From contig JACJNX010000034.1 of NCBI GenBank assembly GCA_014695255.1, positions 62,001 through 126,000 of the forward strand: 64,000 nucleotides of DNA, in the 5' to 3' direction. Source of the DNA: Cyanobacteria bacterium FACHB-63 (GTDB lineage Bacteria > Cyanobacteriota > Cyanobacteriia > Leptolyngbyales > Leptolyngbyaceae). Positions 17,896-27,195 of the stretch are shown piece by piece (position 1 is the stretch's first letter; each line of letters starts with the position of its first letter). The notes below the pieces were generated by a model that had not been told where the DNA came from, searched no databases, and saw only the letters and a program-made list of their open reading frames with translations. Made by a program: the position numbers and the translations under genes.

Positions 17896-18124
17896 TTGCT
17901 ATTCTGGCAAGAACTAAGCCGCTTCGATTAGAAAGTACAATGCGATCAGGGCATTTGGGGAACGATTTCAACGGTCATTTGCTCCCAATCCAGAGAACCC
18001 TCGTAAAACAAAGCTACGAATTACAACAAAGCTACGTGAGGTTCAGCATGCCTTGCGAATTTGACAAGTTTAGTACACCTGCTCCAAGCTGAATTAAGAT
18101 AGAACAATTGCTTTGGACGGGGTT

Positions 18125-19825
18125 ATGGATTTTGAGAAGCCATTGGGATCAGTTATTCAAGGATCTCTGAGCCAAGGATTAGAAGTGCGGCTGCATCCTG
18201 ATATATCAGTCGAAGAGATGCGAGTCGGCAAGTTCTTAGTCGTGCAGGGAACGCGATCGCGCTTTTTCTGTATGCTCACCGATGTTTCTCTCGGAACTGC
18301 CAGTCAGCGCATTATCGCCAATCCCCCAGAACCCACTAACTTATTCTTGCAGGAAGTTTTAGCAGGAAGTGGAACATACGGCACGATCGAACTGTCTCCG
18401 ATGCTGATGTTTACGCCGACTGAAAAGCCTGTTGAGAAAAAGAAAAACTCTTCAAAGTTGGCATCGTTTGAAGCCAATTCGAGTGAAGCGATCGAGCTTT
18501 TACCCGTAAAAACGATTCCGAGCCACTTCAGCCAGGTCTATGACGCGAGTGAGCGAGATTTCCGCGCCGTGTTTGGTTGGGAAGATGATCCGCATCGGCG
18601 GAATTTTGCCATTGGACAACCGATCGATATGGAGGTCGCAATTTGTTTGGATCTCGATCGCTTTGTCGAGCGCAGTAATGGTGTGTTCGGTAAATCAGGA
18701 ACCGGAAAATCGTTTCTCACCCGACTGTTGCTTGCAGGCATTGTGCGAAAACAAGCGGCGGTCAATCTCATCTTTGATATGCACTCAGAGTATGGATGGG
18801 AAGCAACTCGCGAAGGAAAGCAGTTCAGCACAGTAAAAGGTTTGCGGCAACTATTTCCGGGACAAGTTCAGATTTTCACGCTCGATCCAGATTCGACAAA
18901 ACGGCGAGGAGTTCGCGATGCTCAAGAACTCTATGTCAGCTATGACCAAATCGATGTTGAAGATTTAATGCTAGTGCGCGGAGAGCTAAACCTTTCAGAA
19001 GCCGCATTAGAAAATGCAATCATTCTTCGTAACGAATTCGGTAAGGCTTGGATCAATCGTCTCCTCACTATGAGCAATGGCGAAATTCAGGAGTTTTGTG
19101 AGACGAAAATGGGCAGTAAGTCCTCGATTATGGCGCTGCAACGGAAGCTCAATCGTTTAGATGAACTGAAATACATTCGGAATAGTTGTCCGCATAACTA
19201 TGTTGGTCAAATTCTTGAAGCGATCGAGAGCGGAAAGCATGTTGTGATCGAGTTTGGATCTCAATCGAATTTACTGTCGTATATGCTGGCGACAAACATC
19301 ATTGCGCGGCGAATTCACCAGGCTTATGTGCGAAAAGCAGAGAAATTTTTGCAAACCAAAGAAGTGAGCGATCGACCCCAACAGCTTGTAATTACGATCG
19401 AAGAAGCTCACCGATTTCTTGATCCGGCAACGGTTGGACAAACTATCTTTGGTACGATCGCACGCGAAATGCGGAAATATTTTGTCACGCTGTTAGTGGT
19501 CGATCAACGTCCGTCTGGAATTGATAACGAAGTGATGTCACAGATCGGAACGCGGATTACTGCACTGTTGAATGACGAGAAAGATATTGACGCGATTTTT
19601 ACCGGGGTATCCGGGGGGCAAAGTCTGCGATCGGTACTGGCAAAACTCGATTCAAAACAACAGGCGTTAATTCTAGGGCATGCAGTTCCAATGCCTGTCG
19701 TAGTCCGGACTCGCCCCTATGATGAAACGTTTTACAGAGAGATTGGTGATACGGCTTGGGAAGAGTTACCGGATGTTGAGGTGTTTCGGGCGGCTGAGGC
19801 GGCTAAGGCGGATTTGGGATTTTGA
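18125..19825 (+). CDS. HerA-like helicase/ATPase (DUF87, FtsK-HerA superfamily)
   Basis: Hexameric DNA-translocase type ATPase, 566 residues. The N-terminal beta-rich HAS-like domain (1-90) is followed by the ATPase with Walker A GKSGTGKS (189-196), Walker B-like hydrophobic strand QLVITIEEAHRF, and a downstream arginine segment VVDQRPSGIDNEV. I take ATG 18125; a TTG at 18113 would add four residues. HerA usually works with NurA nuclease in end resection; no NurA is adjacent here, so it stands alone, as is common for this protein in cyanobacteria. A perfect 28-bp palindrome follows the stop by 37 nt. Confidence 0.88.
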   Translation: MDFEKPLGSVIQGSLSQGLEVRLHPDISVEEMRVGKFLVVQGTRSRFFCMLTDVSLGTASQRIIANPPEPTNLFLQEVLAGSGTYGTIELSPMLMFTPTEKPVEKKKNSSKLASFEANSSEAIELLPVKTIPSHFSQVYDASERDFRAVFGWEDDPHRRNFAIGQPIDMEVAICLDLDRFVERSNGVFGKSGTGKSFLTRLLLAGIVRKQAAVNLIFDMHSEYGWEATREGKQFSTVKGLRQLFPGQVQIFTLDPDSTKRRGVRDAQELYVSYDQIDVEDLMLVRGELNLSEAALENAIILRNEFGKAWINRLLTMSNGEIQEFCETKMGSKSSIMALQRKLNRLDELKYIRNSCPHNYVGQILEAIESGKHVVIEFGSQSNLLSYMLATNIIARRIHQAYVRKAEKFLQTKEVSDRPQQLVITIEEAHRFLDPATVGQTIFGTIAREMRKYFVTLLVVDQRPSGIDNEVMSQIGTRITALLNDEKDIDAIFTGVSGGQSLRSVLAKLDSKQQALILGHAVPMPVVVRTRPYDETFYREIGDTAWEELPDVEVFRAAEAAKADLGF

Positions 19826-19862
19826 ACCCGTGAATTTGGGTCGATCGATTTAACCCGACGTT

Positions 19863-19890
19863 GTAGAGACGCGATTAATCGCGTCTCTAC
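19863..19890. repeat. 28-bp perfect palindrome, copy 2
   Basis: GTAGAGACGCGATT followed directly by its exact reverse complement. It lies between the converging ends of the HerA-like gene and aar. A second inverted pair, GATTTAATCG (19904-19913) and CGATTAAATC (19925-19934), overlaps the aar stop. The palindrome could act as a bidirectional transcription terminator or a protein-binding repeat. Confidence 0.8.
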
Positions 19891-19927
19891 AATGTTTTGG
19901 AATGATTTAATCGATTAAATTATCCGA

Positions 19928-20947
19928 TTAAATCAACAACGGACGGAACCCATGTTTCACCGAAGCCTCTCCAATCTGCTCCATTTTCTCAACCGTGATC
20001 CGATTACGTCCCCAAGAGAAATTCGTGTGCAACTTCTCAAACTCCAACAGCATCGATTCCGCAAAACACGCAAACAACTGACGTGCAGGCACATCCATAT
20101 TCACGATGCTCATAATTCGCCAGTCAATATCTAGCGAATGTTCCACAATCCCACCATTAAGAACCGTAATCCCTGGATGCTGTACCTTTGTCCCCAAGTT
20201 TTTCGGATAGCCGCCATCGATTAGCAAGCAAGGCTGCTTCAACTGTGTTGGATCGATCTCCACACCCTTCGGCATACTCGCGACCCAAACAATGATGTCC
20301 GCTTGTGGTAAGGCTTCCTCTAGGCTCTGAATCTTGCCTCGTCCGAGTTCAGCTTGCAGATCCTGAAGCCGCTCTTGATTTCGTGCAATGAGCAGCAGTT
20401 CCGCTACATCAGCGCGGGAATTCAACCAGCGACAAACCGCGCTGCCAATATCTCCAGTTGCGCCACAGATCGCCACCGTTGCTTTTGACAACTCAATGCC
20501 TAACTGCTTCGAGGCTTGTTCGACTTGGCGGCAGATGATGTATGCGGTGTGCGTGTTTCCAGTTGTGAATCGCTCAAACTCCAACATGACGTTTCGCACT
20601 TGCCGGATCTGCGACAGATTGAAATTCTCAAAAATAATTGAAGAAAATCCGCCCAGTGCCGTGATATTAATGCCGTGTTTTTGCGCGTGTGCCATCGCGT
20701 TAATGATCTTTCGAGTTGCAGCTTTGATGCGGCGGGTTGCCAGCATTTCTGGGAGGAAGCAAGACTCAACGTAACGTCCTTCGATTTCTTGTCCCGTGAC
20801 ACTTTTGACTCGAATAGTATCGACAATCTGCGGCGGGGCACTGCACCAGAAATCTAAGCCTTGATCCGCGTATTCGGGATATCCTAGCTCTCGTGCAACA
20901 GACTGAGCGTGTTCTAAGCTTGTGAGATGACCAATTAGACCAAACAT
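19928..20947 (-). CDS. aar: Long-chain acyl-[acyl-carrier-protein] reductase
   Basis: Reduces fatty acyl-ACP (or acyl-CoA) to fatty aldehyde with NADPH, the first step of cyanobacterial alkane synthesis. 339 residues, typical for the family. The start [15 protein letters not shown] is characteristic. The nucleotide-binding motif is [18 protein letters not shown]. Cys294 in [10 protein letters not shown] matches the acyl-thioester cysteine reported in Synechococcus elongatus AAR. It follows ado by 152 bp on the same strand, the usual ado-aar order, so the pair can be co-transcribed. The product aldehyde is used by ADO. Confidence 0.97.
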   Translation of the reverse strand: MFGLIGHLTSLEHAQSVARELGYPEYADQGLDFWCSAPPQIVDTIRVKSVTGQEIEGRYVESCFLPEMLATRRIKAATRKIINAMAHAQKHGINITALGGFSSIIFENFNLSQIRQVRNVMLEFERFTTGNTHTAYIICRQVEQASKQLGIELSKATVAICGATGDIGSAVCRWLNSRADVAELLLIARNQERLQDLQAELGRGKIQSLEEALPQADIIVWVASMPKGVEIDPTQLKQPCLLIDGGYPKNLGTKVQHPGITVLNGGIVEHSLDIDWRIMSIVNMDVPARQLFACFAESMLLEFEKLHTNFSWGRNRITVEKMEQIGEASVKHGFRPLLI

Positions 20948-21099
20948 CGATCGTGTATGAAGTAGCCCGACTTCAGGCGGTGAGATGGATAAACGAAACC
21001 GTTAAACTGATGTAAGAGAAAATGCCACAAATCGACGATGGACGCAAGCAGATCAAGAGTCCACCGTCGGAGATTGAAGCGATCGTCGTTGTTGCGCCG

Positions 21100-21795
21100 T
21101 TAGACGGCTGCAAGTCCGTGCGCCGACATCCGCATGACATCGCGGGTCGTAAAGCCAATGTTAGTCAGCGCTTCACCGTATTGAATCATAAAGTCTTCGA
21201 CCAATGCTTCGCGCTCCATTCCGAGAACGCTAGCATCTGCCTCGACTTGATTCAGCATTTTCCAAACTAAGGGAAGATTTGCTTTGTTTGCTTCTTCTAA
21301 TTCGGCTTTCGAGGCTTCAAAGTTTGCTTTCAGCCATTCTTCGCCGTAGTTCAAGTGCAGATATTCGTCTTTGACGACACCTTCGGTAATTTTGCGAGCG
21401 AAGTCATCTGCAACCGGAATGTAGATGTTGTATGCCGAAATCGCAAAACATTCGATAATCAGCGATTGAATCAGCAGACAGGTGACGATCTTACCTTCGG
21501 CGGCGGCAACTTGAAAGTTGTTGTGCAGCGCGGAGAAAAATTCGCGAGCAAACTCCATATCGGCGACGACGCTGAGGTTACGACCACAGGCTTCAAAGCC
21601 TTTTTTGTGGCGGTTTTCCATCTTTGCGAGTCCCATTAACTGGTCTTTATCATTGGGCAGGAGTTCTGCCAGTTTTTGATAGTTTTCGTGTGCCTCTTGT
21701 TCGCCCTCGATGACGATCGCGTTAATTCGGCTATAGGCATCTTTGTATTGTTCACTGTGGAAGTCAATCTCTAAGGTCGCCTCAAGTTGGGGCAT
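21100..21795 (-). CDS. ado: Aldehyde deformylating oxygenase
   Basis: Ferritin-like di-iron enzyme converting C16/C18 fatty aldehydes and O2 to C15/C17 alkanes plus formate. 231 residues. All six di-iron ligands known for the Prochlorococcus enzyme are in register: Glu32, Glu60, His63, Glu115, Glu144 and His147 (in ENRH, IECF and DEYLHLNY). Upstream of aar on the same strand. Both genes complete means the organism is expected to make heptadecane/pentadecane, which sit in thylakoid and cytoplasmic membranes. Confidence 0.98.
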   Translation of the reverse strand: MPQLEATLEIDFHSEQYKDAYSRINAIVIEGEQEAHENYQKLAELLPNDKDQLMGLAKMENRHKKGFEACGRNLSVVADMEFAREFFSALHNNFQVAAAEGKIVTCLLIQSLIIECFAISAYNIYIPVADDFARKITEGVVKDEYLHLNYGEEWLKANFEASKAELEEANKANLPLVWKMLNQVEADASVLGMEREALVEDFMIQYGEALTNIGFTTRDVMRMSAHGLAAV

Positions 21796-21907
21796 AGATC
21801 AGATTTCTCCTGGTCATGACGATAATTTCCGCAGAGTCGCGGAGGTTCGGGTGGGATTGAACACGGTATCTCCCATTCTTTCCCCCCTCTCACTTTACCG
21901 TCTAAGG

Positions 21908-21936
21908 TTGAGAATGACGCTAAGAATCGATAAAAT
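21908..21936 (+). promoter_or_regulatory. Sigma70-type promoter candidate for the permease gene
   Basis: TTGAGA (21908-21913), 17-nt spacer, TAAAAT (21931-21936). The predicted start of transcription would be about 50 nt before the ATG at 21997. Based on consensus match only. Confidence 0.4.
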
Positions 21937-21996
21937 ATCTGCGCTAATGAGCATTGAAGCGCTAAAATATCCGATTCTTTGGGGCGTGTGGGGAGT

Positions 21997-22800
21997 ATGA
22001 AGAGTGAGTGGAAGCGTGTGCTCAGTTTAGCGCTACTGATTGCCGGGGCAGGAGTAGTTCTGCTGCCGCTGGGAGTGGTATTGATTACGTCGTTTAAGCC
22101 GCCGGGAAGTTCCCTGGATGCTTCGGGTTGGTCGCTGGAGAATTATCGCGAAGCTTGGCAACGGGGAGGATTTTTGCTGGCGTTTGCGAATTCGATTTTG
22201 GTGGCGATCGCCGTAACCCTGTTCCAGATTCTCACGTCGGCGCTTGCGGGTTATGCGCTGGCTCGATTGAAATTCCAAGGCAAGCAGGCGATTTTATTAA
22301 TCGTTCTCACAACGTTGGTGATTCCGTTTCAGATTTTGGTGATTCCGATTTTTCTGGTGCTGAAATGGGGGCATTTGATTAATACGTATGGGGCGTTAAT
22401 TTTGCCGACTGCGGCGAATGGATTCGGGATCTTTTTGATGCGGCAGTTTTTTCAAGGGATTCCGATCGAGCTTGAGGAAGCGGCGATGCTGGATGGAGCC
22501 GATCGACTGCAAGTGCTGTGGAAGGTGATGTTGCCGTTGTCGCGTCCGGCGTTGGTGACGTTGGCGCTATTTACGTTTATTGGGGAATGGAACGATTTAT
22601 TTAAGCCGCTCGTGTTTACGACGCGCCCGGAGTTGCGGACAGTGCAGTTGGCACTCGCAAGTTTTCAGGAGCAGTTTACGAATAGTTGGACGCTGTTGAT
22701 GGCGGCGATCGTATTGGCGACGATTCCGATCGTGGTGATTTTTGCGATCGGTCAGCGTCAACTAATTCGGGGCATTGCAACGACGGGAATTAAGAATTAA
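21997..22800 (+). CDS. Carbohydrate ABC transporter permease (MalG/SugB-like)
   Basis: Inner-membrane permease of a binding-protein-dependent sugar importer (CUT1 class). 267 residues with about six hydrophobic segments. The EAA loop that contacts the ATPase is clear: IELEEAAMLDGADRLQVLWK with the following PLSRP. The start at 21997 is chosen over an in-frame codon at 21979 because GGGGAGT lies directly before it and because the conserved segment begins there. No partner permease, binding protein or ATPase is nearby, so it is an orphan subunit that must assemble with products of other loci. Substrate unknown. Confidence 0.9.
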   Translation: MKSEWKRVLSLALLIAGAGVVLLPLGVVLITSFKPPGSSLDASGWSLENYREAWQRGGFLLAFANSILVAIAVTLFQILTSALAGYALARLKFQGKQAILLIVLTTLVIPFQILVIPIFLVLKWGHLINTYGALILPTAANGFGIFLMRQFFQGIPIELEEAAMLDGADRLQVLWKVMLPLSRPALVTLALFTFIGEWNDLFKPLVFTTRPELRTVQLALASFQEQFTNSWTLLMAAIVLATIPIVVIFAIGQRQLIRGIATTGIKN

Positions 22801-22809
22801 GGGGTCGCT

Positions 22810-23232
22810 TTAGTCTGGAATGTAAATTAATCCAGAAACAAGCCAGAGCGGACGTTCCTTCAAAATGCTACTACGATTTAGTTGAAGAAGGCGAATTGTC
22901 GTTCGCGCTTGAGCAGTTAGAGGAATAAGTTCAGCTTCTTTCAATTGAAAATGCTCCTGCCAGCGATCGCGTCTTGGATTGTAGAGCGGTGTAATCTCAT
23001 CTGTTTCAGGATCAATTGAAGCAATATCACTGCCTTTGTATGTATTACAGAGTTTACAAGCAAGCGCGAGATTATCCTCGGTGGTTGTCCCGCCATGTTT
23101 TTCTGCAATCACATGATCTACTTCATGAATGCTCAAGGAAAAGAGTTCTGGGCGCAAACAGTATTCACAACAACGGTTAGCCCGTTCTATAATTTTTCGC
23201 CGCAACTGAGCCGGAACATAGGTTTTACTCAT
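22810..23232 (-). CDS. HNH endonuclease
   Basis: 140 residues with a complete HNH core. Zinc-knuckle Cys pairs CEYC (22-25) and CKLC (59-62) flank the catalytic IHEVDHVIAEKHGGT and TEDNLALAC elements. It is a small stand-alone nuclease of a kind common in cyanobacteria. The ATG overlaps the stop of the upstream small gene by 4 nt (ATGA), so translation is coupled and the two products probably act together. The pair could be a selfish, defence or toxin-antitoxin-like module, but that is inference. No restriction methylase is nearby. Confidence 0.92.
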   Translation of the reverse strand: MSKTYVPAQLRRKIIERANRCCEYCLRPELFSLSIHEVDHVIAEKHGGTTTEDNLALACKLCNTYKGSDIASIDPETDEITPLYNPRRDRWQEHFQLKEAELIPLTAQARTTIRLLQLNRSSILKERPLWLVSGLIYIPD

Positions 23233-23591
23233 GCGCTCGCGCTAGATTTCAGCTTTAAATAGGCTTTTGCTTTTGCCATGCTGACTAGATGTTCAAGATA
23301 TTCATACTGTTGCCAGAGTTGCTGCTCTTGAGGCGTGAGGGCTTCAGCTTTGTGTTTCTCAGCCAGCTGGTCGATCTGGGTTTGCAGCGTCTCTGAGGGA
23401 CGAAGGGCAAGAATCTCTTCGGGTGTGGGAAGGTTGGCTAGAAATTCGAGAACTTCTGCAAAGCCTGTAAATCCAGGTTGGGGTCTAGCAGAGAGTTCAT
23501 TGATTCCTAATTCCAAGACTTGGGGCAGACTTTGCTCCAGAGCATTCAGCTTGGTCAGAAGCGCTTCGGGAAGGTCGATCGTGATTTGCAT
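23229..23591 (-). CDS. Small partner protein of the HNH endonuclease (function unknown)
   Basis: 120 residues from ATG 23591. The longer frame back to 23786 adds 65 residues without protein character, and the family-like start is MQITIDLPEALLTKLNAL. That N-terminus has the look of a ribbon-helix-helix strand plus helix, as in antitoxins; the rest is helical and Glu/Gln-rich (EQQLWQQYEYLEHLVSMAKA). It overlaps the HNH gene by 4 nt. The arrangement, small DNA-binding-like protein first and nuclease second, fits an autoregulated two-gene unit, but no function is established. Confidence 0.75.
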   Translation of the reverse strand: MQITIDLPEALLTKLNALEQSLPQVLELGINELSARPQPGFTGFAEVLEFLANLPTPEEILALRPSETLQTQIDQLAEKHKAEALTPQEQQLWQQYEYLEHLVSMAKAKAYLKLKSSASA

Positions 23592-23803
23592 GGGGAGGGT
23601 GAAGTTGCATCTACGATTATTCTGACATGAGCATTCTGTACGAATAGTATCGATCGCAGATTTAGCACAGAGCAGTGTGAGCGATCGTAGTGATTTGCGT
23701 AAAAAGCTTAATGATTTATGACTGGCAGAATCATCTAATTTTTGATACACAGTACTGAGTGTTATCACGATGGTGCCCATCTTCATTGAGGTCAGTGCTG
23801 AGT

Positions 23804-26515
23804 ATGAGGAATGAGTTAGGAATTACTCTGGAGCAGCCGATTCCCATTTTGGAGAGAGAGTGGGAAGTGAATGGGCGGGAGTTGCTCAAGGCAGTTGGAA
23901 AAGCGATCGCAGATACAGCATTCGGAAACTGGAATAATGTGGCGCTGGATGCAGTTGAAGCAGCAGTGGCGTTAGGGTTGGGCAAGACTGAGGGAGAGTT
24001 AGCTTGGCAACTGGTGTTGCGATCTCTGGGCAATGCGATGACGCATCTGGTGTGGGATAACCGGGATTTGATTAAGCCTGAGTTTAGTTTTCAAGGATGG
24101 AAACAATTAACCGATGAAATTAGCTTTTCGTTGGGGCAGACCGAGTTGACGATCGACGATGAGTTTTTCAGGCAGCCGAAGCGATCAACGATTTTGACAG
24201 TGATTCAGCCGTCGTTTCAGCGCTGGTTGACGTTCATCATGGAGAACGAGGCACAGGCGCAAAGCATGACTGCTCGATTGCCTGCTTATTTTGTCTATGC
24301 GCTGCATGAGGAATGGTTGAACCATCGGGAACAGTATGCAGTGTTGCAGCAGCAGTTGGATACGCCGTTTAGCTCGGCGGCAGAGCAGCAGCAAGGATGG
24401 GGGCGATATAGTGCATGGCTTCAGAAACAGGTGCAGGAGCCGATGTTTCTGGAGGCATTTGGGTTGGCGCAGGTGTTTGTGCCGCTCTGTGCGTACTATG
24501 TCGAGAAGCAAACGGCGGGGGATGCAGAGCTAGAGTTTCGAGAGCGGGGGCTGCGGGAGAAACACGATCTCAAAATTGTGATTGATTTGGAAACGCAGTT
24601 GGAAGCGTGGCTGGAAAAGCACGATCAACAGGATGCGTTGCGGGTGATTAGTGGTGGACCCGGTTGTGGGAAGTCCTCGTTCACCAAAATGTTTGCAGCC
24701 AAGCAAGCGGAGCGTGGAGCGTTTCCGGTGTTATGGATTCCACTGCATCAGTTTGAGCCAACGAATGATCTGATCGAAGCGACGGGAGACTTTGTGCGGT
24801 TGGATGGGTTTCTGAGGCTGAATCCGCTTGATCCAGAGTATCTAGAACCGAAATTGCTGGTGGTGTTTGATGGGCTGGATGAGTTGTCGATGCAGGGGAA
24901 GGTCGGGGCGCAAGTGGCCCAAGATTTTGTGCGGGAGGTGCAGAAGAAACTCGATCGCTTGAATCAACATCAATTGCGGGTGCGGGCAATCATTAGTGGT
25001 CGAGAGTTAGTGGTGCAGGCAAATCAAACGGAGTTTCGCAAGCCGGGAGAGGTGCTGCATATTCTGCCGTATTTTGTGAAGCCAGAGGACAGAGAAGAGT
25101 TTGTCGATGAGCAGCAGTTGTTGGTCGAAGATCGGCGCGATCGCTGGTGGAGAAGCTATGGCAGCGTGAGTGGGCGGGGGTTCGATCAGTTACCGTCTGA
25201 TTTGAGCCACGATAATTTGAGTGAGATTACGGCTCAACCCTTGCTCAATTATTTGGTGGCGTTGAGCTATGTCCGAGGGGAGTTAAGGATTACCGAAGAC
25301 AGTAACCTCAATGAAATCTATGCAGACCTGCTGAAGGAGATCTATGTGCGCCGTTGGGCAGACAAACGGCAACATGAATCAATTAGGGACATGACTCAAG
25401 ATCGGTTTGAGCGAATTCTAGAGGAGATTGCGTTGTCGTCTTGGCATGGAGATGGACGAACGACAACGGTTAGAGAGATTGAAGCTCATTGCAACAATAG
25501 CGGACTCAAGGGATTGCTGAATGTCTTTCAAGAAGGAGCGCAAAGCGGGGTGACGCGGTTGCTAATGGCTTTCTATTTTCGGCAAAGCGGGATGCAGGAT
25601 GGAGAGAAGACGTTTGAGTTTACGCATAAGAGCTTTGGTGAGTATCTAACAGCACGGCGAGTAGTGCGGGAGTTAGAGCGAATTCATGAGGAGTTAGAAG
25701 CCCGTGAACGAAAAATAGATCGTGGATGGGATGAGCGACAGGCACTTGAAGCTTGGGCTAATTTGTGTGGGTCATCCGAGATGGATCGCTATCTGTTTCG
25801 ATTTATCTGTGATGAGATGCGATTGCAGCCTCTAGAGACTGTTCGGATTTGGCAAGAGATGCTGAGCCATCTCATCGGATTCATGCTGAAGCAGGGAATG
25901 CCGATGGAGAAGCTTCATCCTCGACCGAGCTATCTAGAAGAAACTCGACAAGCGCGGAATGCAGAAGAAGCACTGCTAGCGGTACTGAATGCTTGTGCCC
26001 TTTGTACTAAGGAACTCTCTCATGTTGATTGGAGTGTTCCAGAAGCCTTTGGAGCTTGGCTGTCACGTTTGCAGGGTCAACGGACAGGGGGTAAAAATCC
26101 ACTTGCTCTAGATTGTCTGAGCTTCCTTGACCTTCAGGACTGCATCCTAGATTTCAGAGATCTGTATGGAGCGAGGCTGGATGAAGCGAGGCTGGATGGA
26201 GCGGGTCTGGTAGGAGCGAGGCTGGATGGAGCGAGTCTGTATAGAGCGAGGCTGGATGGAGCGAGTCTGGATCGAGCGAGTCTGTATGGAGCGAGGCTGG
26301 TAGGAACGAGTCTGGATCAAGCGAGTCTGTATGGAACGAGTCTGTATGGAGCGAGTCTGGATCGAGCGAGGCTGTATGGAGCGAGGCTGGATCAAGCGAG
26401 TCTGGATGAAGATACAAACCTATACAAGGTTACAGGATTAGATCAAGCGATTAACGTTCCCCCAGAATTTCTAGAACTCTGGCGACAGCAAAACGCAACT
26501 CTAGATAAACCCTGA
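23804..26515 (+). CDS. NACHT-domain STAND ATPase with C-terminal pentapeptide repeats
   Basis: Large signalling-type NTPase, 903 residues. Residues 1-250 form an unrecognised helical N-terminal domain, a possible effector or trigger. The NACHT module has Walker A GGPGCGKSS (284-292), Walker B LLVVFDGLDELS (351-362) and the sensor-like RAIISGREL. A helical winged/arm region follows (RYLF, RIWQEMLSHLI). The C-terminus (about 785-880) carries some 16 pentapeptide repeats of the form A-(R/S)-L-(D/Y)-x, where the usual Asp/Asn before Leu is replaced by Arg/Ser. ATG 23804 is chosen over an upstream codon at 23759 by sequence character. Such proteins include anti-phage sensors (bacterial NACHT/Avs types); that role here is inference. 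Divergent from the HNH pair. Confidence 0.88.
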   Translation: MRNELGITLEQPIPILEREWEVNGRELLKAVGKAIADTAFGNWNNVALDAVEAAVALGLGKTEGELAWQLVLRSLGNAMTHLVWDNRDLIKPEFSFQGWKQLTDEISFSLGQTELTIDDEFFRQPKRSTILTVIQPSFQRWLTFIMENEAQAQSMTARLPAYFVYALHEEWLNHREQYAVLQQQLDTPFSSAAEQQQGWGRYSAWLQKQVQEPMFLEAFGLAQVFVPLCAYYVEKQTAGDAELEFRERGLREKHDLKIVIDLETQLEAWLEKHDQQDALRVISGGPGCGKSSFTKMFAAKQAERGAFPVLWIPLHQFEPTNDLIEATGDFVRLDGFLRLNPLDPEYLEPKLLVVFDGLDELSMQGKVGAQVAQDFVREVQKKLDRLNQHQLRVRAIISGRELVVQANQTEFRKPGEVLHILPYFVKPEDREEFVDEQQLLVEDRRDRWWRSYGSVSGRGFDQLPSDLSHDNLSEITAQPLLNYLVALSYVRGELRITEDSNLNEIYADLLKEIYVRRWADKRQHESIRDMTQDRFERILEEIALSSWHGDGRTTTVREIEAHCNNSGLKGLLNVFQEGAQSGVTRLLMAFYFRQSGMQDGEKTFEFTHKSFGEYLTARRVVRELERIHEELEARERKIDRGWDERQALEAWANLCGSSEMDRYLFRFICDEMRLQPLETVRIWQEMLSHLIGFMLKQGMPMEKLHPRPSYLEETRQARNAEEALLAVLNACALCTKELSHVDWSVPEAFGAWLSRLQGQRTGGKNPLALDCLSFLDLQDCILDFRDLYGARLDEARLDGAGLVGARLDGASLYRARLDGASLDRASLYGARLVGTSLDQASLYGTSLYGASLDRARLYGARLDQASLDEDTNLYKVTGLDQAINVPPEFLELWRQQNATLDKP
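26162..26406 (+). repeat. 15-bp coding tandem repeat (about 16 units)
   Basis: Near-identical 15-bp units such as GCGAGGCTGGATGGA and GCGAGTCTGTATGGA encode the pentapeptide repeats. Unit divergence is limited mainly to three codons, implying recent duplication or gene conversion. Open frames on the opposite strand here are artefacts of the periodicity. Confidence 0.9.
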
Positions 26516-26642
26516 GCTATTCACGTCGATTCTTATCGGATTCGCGATCGCATTCTAAACTCCACCGAGGGGTCATACCCCTTTGCGTATTGCTTGTAAT
26601 ATTTATCACAGTGGAAGAATCTTTTCTCTTTGAGGTTCTTCC

Positions 26643-27116
26643 ATGAACATTAGTGCAACCCTTTCTCAAGCCGATCGAGACGCGATCGCCCAAGCCATTG
26701 ATACCATACAGAAACATCTCCCCTTTCTGATCGATTTAGTCGCGGAAGAACGCTCCTCGCTGCCAAAGCTCAGTCCCAAATCTCGATCGTTCGTCAACAC
26801 GGCCTTCGATGTCGCCAATCGCAATCCCGACTTCTTACCGCGATCGTTTGATGTGGAAGAAATGCGAAAAGACCTGGAATTGTTTCAAGACCTCAACCAA
26901 ATTTTGATGAGCCTGACTCAACTGCAAGACATGGTTAACGATACTTGTATGGTCGTTGGCAGTGAAGCGTATACGGCTGCCCTAACAGTCTATGACTATG
27001 CCAAGAAAAGCGGAGTCAATGCAAACGGAATGGAGCCGATCGTCGCTGAGATGCGAGAACATTTCCGTCGATCGCGCAAACCCAAGCCTTCCCAAGAAAA
27101 GAGCGCAGTGAACTAA
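26643..27116 (+). CDS. Conserved hypothetical helical protein
   Basis: 157 residues, mostly amphipathic helix with no Cys-based or catalytic motif. Recognisable stretches are LPFLIDLVAEERSSLPKLS, FVNTAFDVANRNPDFLPRSF and LYxxL-like FQDLNQILMSLTQLQDMV. I recall similar proteins in cyanobacteria and Bacteroidetes without known function. GAGG lies 10 nt ahead of the ATG. A strong intrinsic terminator follows 30 nt after the stop, so it is a monocistronic unit. Confidence 0.75.
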   Translation: MNISATLSQADRDAIAQAIDTIQKHLPFLIDLVAEERSSLPKLSPKSRSFVNTAFDVANRNPDFLPRSFDVEEMRKDLELFQDLNQILMSLTQLQDMVNDTCMVVGSEAYTAALTVYDYAKKSGVNANGMEPIVAEMREHFRRSRKPKPSQEKSAVN

Positions 27117-27146
27117 GCGCCACGATCGGTCTCGTTGTACCTAAAG

Positions 27147-27170
27147 GAGCATCACAATGATGCTCTTTTT
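27147..27170 (+). terminator. Intrinsic terminator after the 26643-27116 gene
   Basis: GAGCATCA / TGATGCTC perfect 8-bp stem with a 3-nt loop, followed directly by TTTTT. Confidence 0.9.
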
Positions 27171-27195
27171 CTATGAAAAGCTCCTCTGATTCTTC

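Noticed and set aside
26147-26417. Two long minus-strand frames over the pentapeptide region
   Set aside because: They are mirror frames forced by the 15-bp repeat; their translations are simple five-residue repeats (such as SIQTR and LDPDS) with no independent start or ribosome-binding site.
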